From positions 1 through 23,535 of the forward strand of contig CAYFMG010000016.1 of the NCBI GenBank assembly GCA_964344155.1: a DNA stretch of 23,535 bases, in the 5' to 3' direction. Position numbers and translations under genes: made by a program. How positions within the stretch are numbered: position 1 is the first letter of the stretch; the number at the start of each line of letters is the position of its first letter. The notes below the pieces were generated by a model. That model saw only the letters and a list, made by a program, of their open reading frames with translations, was not told the origin of the DNA and made no database searches. Below are positions 21,520 through 23,535 of this stretch, piece by piece. The DNA is from UBA6164 sp964344155 (GTDB lineage: Bacteria; Patescibacteriota; Gracilibacteria; BD1-5; UBA6164).

Positions 21520-22458
21520 ATGAAAAAACTAACTATATTCTCCATCACTATTCTTTTATGTTTTAGTAGCCATTTTCAGACTACAAAAGCTGAACAAAAA
21601 AGCTCTTATTCTACAAAATCATCATATGATTTATACAAGCAAAGAGTTAATGATGTTTGTAATTATTACAAAACAAAAAATACAGTAATCGATATAGAAG
21701 ATAATTATCCACAAATAGTAAAAAATAGTCTAGGAAACAAAAATAAAAATACAGTGAGTCACTTTACATTAGATATGGCAAAAGAGGTTCATAGAGAAAA
21801 CATGAACAATATATATAAATGTGCTTTATTGAACTCTCAGAAAAAAGCTATAGAATTAACAAAAAATAAGCTTAAAAATACAGTTATCTCAAAACAAATA
21901 TGAGCTAAATTAAATACTCAGTTAAATAAGGTCAAACTATCAATGACTACCTTAAAATGTAGAAATGCTAAAAATACAGGTTCCCTTCAAAAAAATGAAG
22001 TTTTAAAACAAACTACGTACCAAACTTGTAAATATGTTTCATATCTAGAGTATTTAAAAGAGCAAAGTGAAAAGTTATCTTATTATCTAAAAGATTTGGA
22101 TAATTATAATAAAGATAAGGCTAGAGAGGAGTTAAGTAAAAACTATAGTCCTGAAAAAATAGATAATATGATTGATGATTATTACGATAAAAAGGTAGAA
22201 ATTAAACAAGCAAATGTATATGATTCTTTTAGATCAAAAGAGTTTCAAAAGAGAATGATACAGGAAGAAATAGATCATACTTACAACATATTCCCTCTTG
22301 CTTTTCACGCTTATTCTGAGTATGAAAACAGCATAGTTATACATTTTTTACTAGAGACTATAAAACAGGACTATATAGCTGTAAGAGACAGGCTCCACAA
22401 GGTTATCAATCCTATAAATCAGGTTGTTTACAAAGTAAGTAATGCAATGAAAAAGTAA
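21520..22458 (+). CDS. Secreted 312-aa protein of unknown function with conserved-looking Cys residues
   Basis: The start is ATG 21520 and the signal peptide is MKKLTIFSITILLCFSSHFQ, probably cleaved near TTKA. The frame contains a single UGA, at 21901-21903, read as Gly; in the standard code it looks like two adjacent genes. The mature protein is helical, rich in Lys, Asn and Tyr, with four Cys in short motifs (DVCNYY, YKCALL, LKCRN, QTCKYV) that could form two disulfides. No membrane segment follows the signal, so it is probably released or attached through partners. It is transcribed divergently from the giant surface-protein gene across about 170 nt, which suggests coordinated expression. 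I do not recognise a named family. Confidence 0.85.
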
Positions 22459-22463
22459 AACAC

Positions 22464-22490
22464 AAAAAGAACACTTTCGTGTTCTTTTTT
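22464..22490. terminator. Terminator between convergent genes
   Basis: A perfect stem AAAAAGAACAC / GTGTTCTTTTT closes a TTTC loop and ends in a T run, 5 nt after the plus-strand stop. Its symmetric A and T runs would also serve the convergent toxin gene ending at 22516. Confidence 0.88.
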
Positions 22491-22515
22491 GATTCAAAAT
22501 ACTTATTATAAATAA

Positions 22516-22809
22516 CTATAAATAATTTTTATATTCTTGATAACTTGATAATATTCTAAATATAATTACTTTCTTTTTTTCTTCATATATTTTATAAAAT
22601 ATTTTTCTATTTTTTACATTAAGTGTATGAAAATCTTTATATGTTTTTAGATACATATTAGGCATAAAGCTTAATTTCATTGTTTCAACAAAAATCATTG
22701 AAGCTTGTTTTTCTGCTATTTCTTTAGAAAAAGTTTGTCTTTCTATATAATCAACATAATGTATTAAATCGTTATTTGCTTCATCGTCATATTCTACTAT
22801 ATATTCCAT
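22516..22809 (-). CDS. RelE/ParE-family toxin
   Basis: The 97-aa protein has the length and pattern of RelE/ParE toxins: an N-terminal strand (EYIVEYDDEANNDL), two helices (IHYVDYIERQTFSKEIAEKQ), then strands with LNVKNRKIFYKIYEEKKKVI and the C-terminal FRILSSYQEYKNYL, which matches the family's typical V-I-I-x-R-I-L-x-x-x-x-x-Y ending. RelE members cleave ribosome-bound mRNA and ParE members poison gyrase; the sequence does not decide between them. The ATG overlaps the last base of the antitoxin stop (TAATG), so translation is coupled. It contains no glycine and no UGA, so it reads identically under either code. Confidence 0.8.
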   Translation of the reverse strand: MEYIVEYDDEANNDLIHYVDYIERQTFSKEIAEKQASMIFVETMKLSFMPNMYLKTYKDFHTLNVKNRKIFYKIYEEKKKVIIFRILSSYQEYKNYL

Positions 22810-23003
22810 TATTTATTTGAAGTTAAAAAAGTATTTTTTCTATTTTTTACATTATTCCAAACTTGTTCCAGATTATACGTTTTACTTTTTCATGTTAAAT
22901 ATTTTTTTTCTTGTTCATCTAACATATCACATATTTCTTTATAACTATATTCTCTATCCATCATTGTTGGTATTTTTACTTTTTCCTTATCTATTGTTGC
23001 CAT
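22809..23003 (-). CDS. Antitoxin of the RelE/ParE-type pair, 64 aa
   Basis: The protein begins MATIDKEKVKIPTMMDREYS and ends VKNRKNTFLTSNK. It is small and highly charged and lies directly upstream of the toxin with a 1-nt overlap, the usual order for type II toxin-antitoxin operons. UGA at codon 38 must be Gly (YLTGKSKTYNL); otherwise the protein would stop after 37 residues. No specific antitoxin family is recognisable, so the assignment rests mainly on position and size. The C-terminal half probably binds the toxin, and the N-terminal half may bind DNA. Confidence 0.7.
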
Positions 23004-23033
23004 ATTTTTTAAAAATTATTTATTATTTCCCCT

Positions 23034-23061
23034 ATTATATCCACAATCTTATTTTTTGCAA
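23034..23061 (-). promoter_or_regulatory. Promoter of the toxin-antitoxin operon
   Basis: TTGCAA (23056-23061) and consensus TATAAT (23034-23039) are 16 nt apart on the minus strand, giving a leader of about 24 nt. The -35 is the same hexamer as in the promoter at 3986-4015. Confidence 0.55.
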
Positions 23062-23070
23062 AATAAAAAC

Positions 23071-23160
23071 TCCCCCTTTCGCTACCACTCTTTTCTCCTG
23101 TTAAGGAGAGAAGATTCAGATGAGAGGTAAAGTTTCCTTACCTCGCCGTAGCATACTTAA
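23071..23160. repeat. GC-richer hairpin-rich element next to the phage-like gene
   Basis: This stretch of about 90 nt is clearly richer in G and C than the rest of the window. It holds two hairpins: 23090-23098 with 23105-23113 (nine pairs, one mismatch, core TCTCC/GGAGA), and AGGTAA 23125-23130 with TTACCT 23138-23143. The second includes the stop codon of the phage-like gene. It resembles the short palindromic repeats dispersed in many bacterial genomes, but I see only one copy here. It may also end transcription. Confidence 0.4.
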
Positions 23161-23535
23161 ACGGTGCTTCCGCAAAGGCTATGTAAATATATGTTTGTCA
23201 ACTAACATTTCATGTTCAATTTCAAGCTCTTTTCATTTTAAATCAATTAGACAACAAATCTAATGCATCATTTGCATCCTCAGCACTAGAAAAATTTGCA
23301 AATAATCTATTATTAGAAGGATTATTAATATTTCTTTTTCCATCAATTATCATCCACTCCTCTGTTGATGTACTACTCTTCACCATCACATACTTTGGCT
23401 TAAACCCAGTATAAACAAATGGTCAATCAGCACTTCAGTTACCTGTATAACTTCATACTTTACTATATCCTGGTACTGAGTGGAAATTATATGCTATATA
23501 ATTTTGTCATGACTCATTTGTAGCCCGTCCTCATC
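23138..23535 (-). CDS. Partial DUF7483-like phage tail-type protein (C-terminal 131 residues)
   Basis: The frame is open at the window's right edge and stops at TAA 23138. The visible part reads YIAYNFHSVPGYSKVGSYTG, then GNGSADGPFVYTGFKPKYVM, LLSNGFKMKRAGNGTGN and TYIYIAFAEAPFKYATAR. This order (GNGSADGPFVYTGF, LSNGFK, TYIYxAFAExPFK) is the hallmark of DUF7483-type domains found in phage tail and receptor-contact proteins. Ten of its 15 glycines are UGA, so it is adapted to the host's code; a phage infecting this lineage or a resident prophage would fit. The last dozen codons (GCG, CCG, ACG, AGG) are richer in GC than the surroundings. The N-terminal part and any neighbouring phage genes lie outside the window, so a host-encoded protein built from a phage-type domain cannot be excluded. 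Confidence 0.85.

Noticed and set aside
21943..22458. A separate 171-aa gene downstream of a 127-aa secreted protein.
   Set aside because: Both are in the same frame and separated by one UGA, so they form one 312-aa protein.
22817..23104. A 95-codon plus-strand frame rich in Tyr, Phe and Leu.
   Set aside because: It is antisense to the antitoxin gene and its promoter and has no recognisable features beyond AT-driven composition.
1..23535. tRNA, rRNA, riboswitch or CRISPR elements.
   Set aside because: Intergenic gaps are short and AT-rich; apart from terminator-like hairpins I saw no cloverleaf, conserved aptamer core or repeat-spacer pattern.

Overview
The window comes from a very AT-rich bacterium that reads UGA as glycine. 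Every long coding region on the minus strand is broken by in-frame UGA under the standard code. With UGA as Gly, complete and recognisable proteins appear: UMP kinase with its VVGGGNIYRG and GNPYFTTDTGG motifs, YidC, RnpA, and a Cys-rich repeat reading CDDGNTQDGDGCSSIC. UGA=Gly is established for the candidate phyla Gracilibacteria (BD1-5) and Absconditabacteria (SR1) of the Candidate Phyla Radiation (CPR). All coordinates here use TAA and TAG as the only stops. A standard-code annotation would report about a dozen unrelated fragments instead.

Layout, left to right. (1) 69-3946, minus: a probable three-gene operon encoding a 461-aa protein of unknown function, a 61-aa lipoprotein, and a 758-aa secreted protein with two DUF4215/Myxo-type disulfide repeats. 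(2) 4064-4750, minus: a secreted protein ending in an LPQTG sorting signal. (3) 4868-6646, minus: the conserved rpmH-rnpA-yidC cluster (ribosomal protein L34, RNase P protein, membrane insertase). (4) 6755-8510, minus: a lipoprotein gene followed 4 nt later by pyrH (UMP kinase). (5) 8646-21347, minus: one uninterrupted reading frame of 12,702 nt encoding a 4,233-aa exported protein, more than half of the window. (6) 21520-22458, plus: a small secreted Cys-containing protein, divergent from the giant gene. (7) 22516-23003, minus: a toxin-antitoxin pair with a RelE/ParE-like toxin. (8) 23138-23535, minus: the C-terminal end of a DUF7483-like phage tail-type protein, running off the window, followed by a hairpin-rich element of higher GC.

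Transcription units are separated by AT-rich hairpins with T-tracts. Two of these pair fully only on the minus transcript, through G-U wobbles. Plausible -35/-10 promoters precede most units. I see no Shine-Dalgarno sequence before any start codon, and two promoters lie so close to their ATG that nearly leaderless mRNAs are likely.

Functionally the window joins a housekeeping core (pyrH, rpmH, rnpA, yidC) to an unusually large investment in the cell surface: one giant multidomain protein, two other secreted proteins, a sortase-type substrate and two lipoproteins. Cultured Absconditabacteria are predators or epibionts on other bacteria, so a role in host attachment or predation is reasonable for the giant protein, but that is inference.
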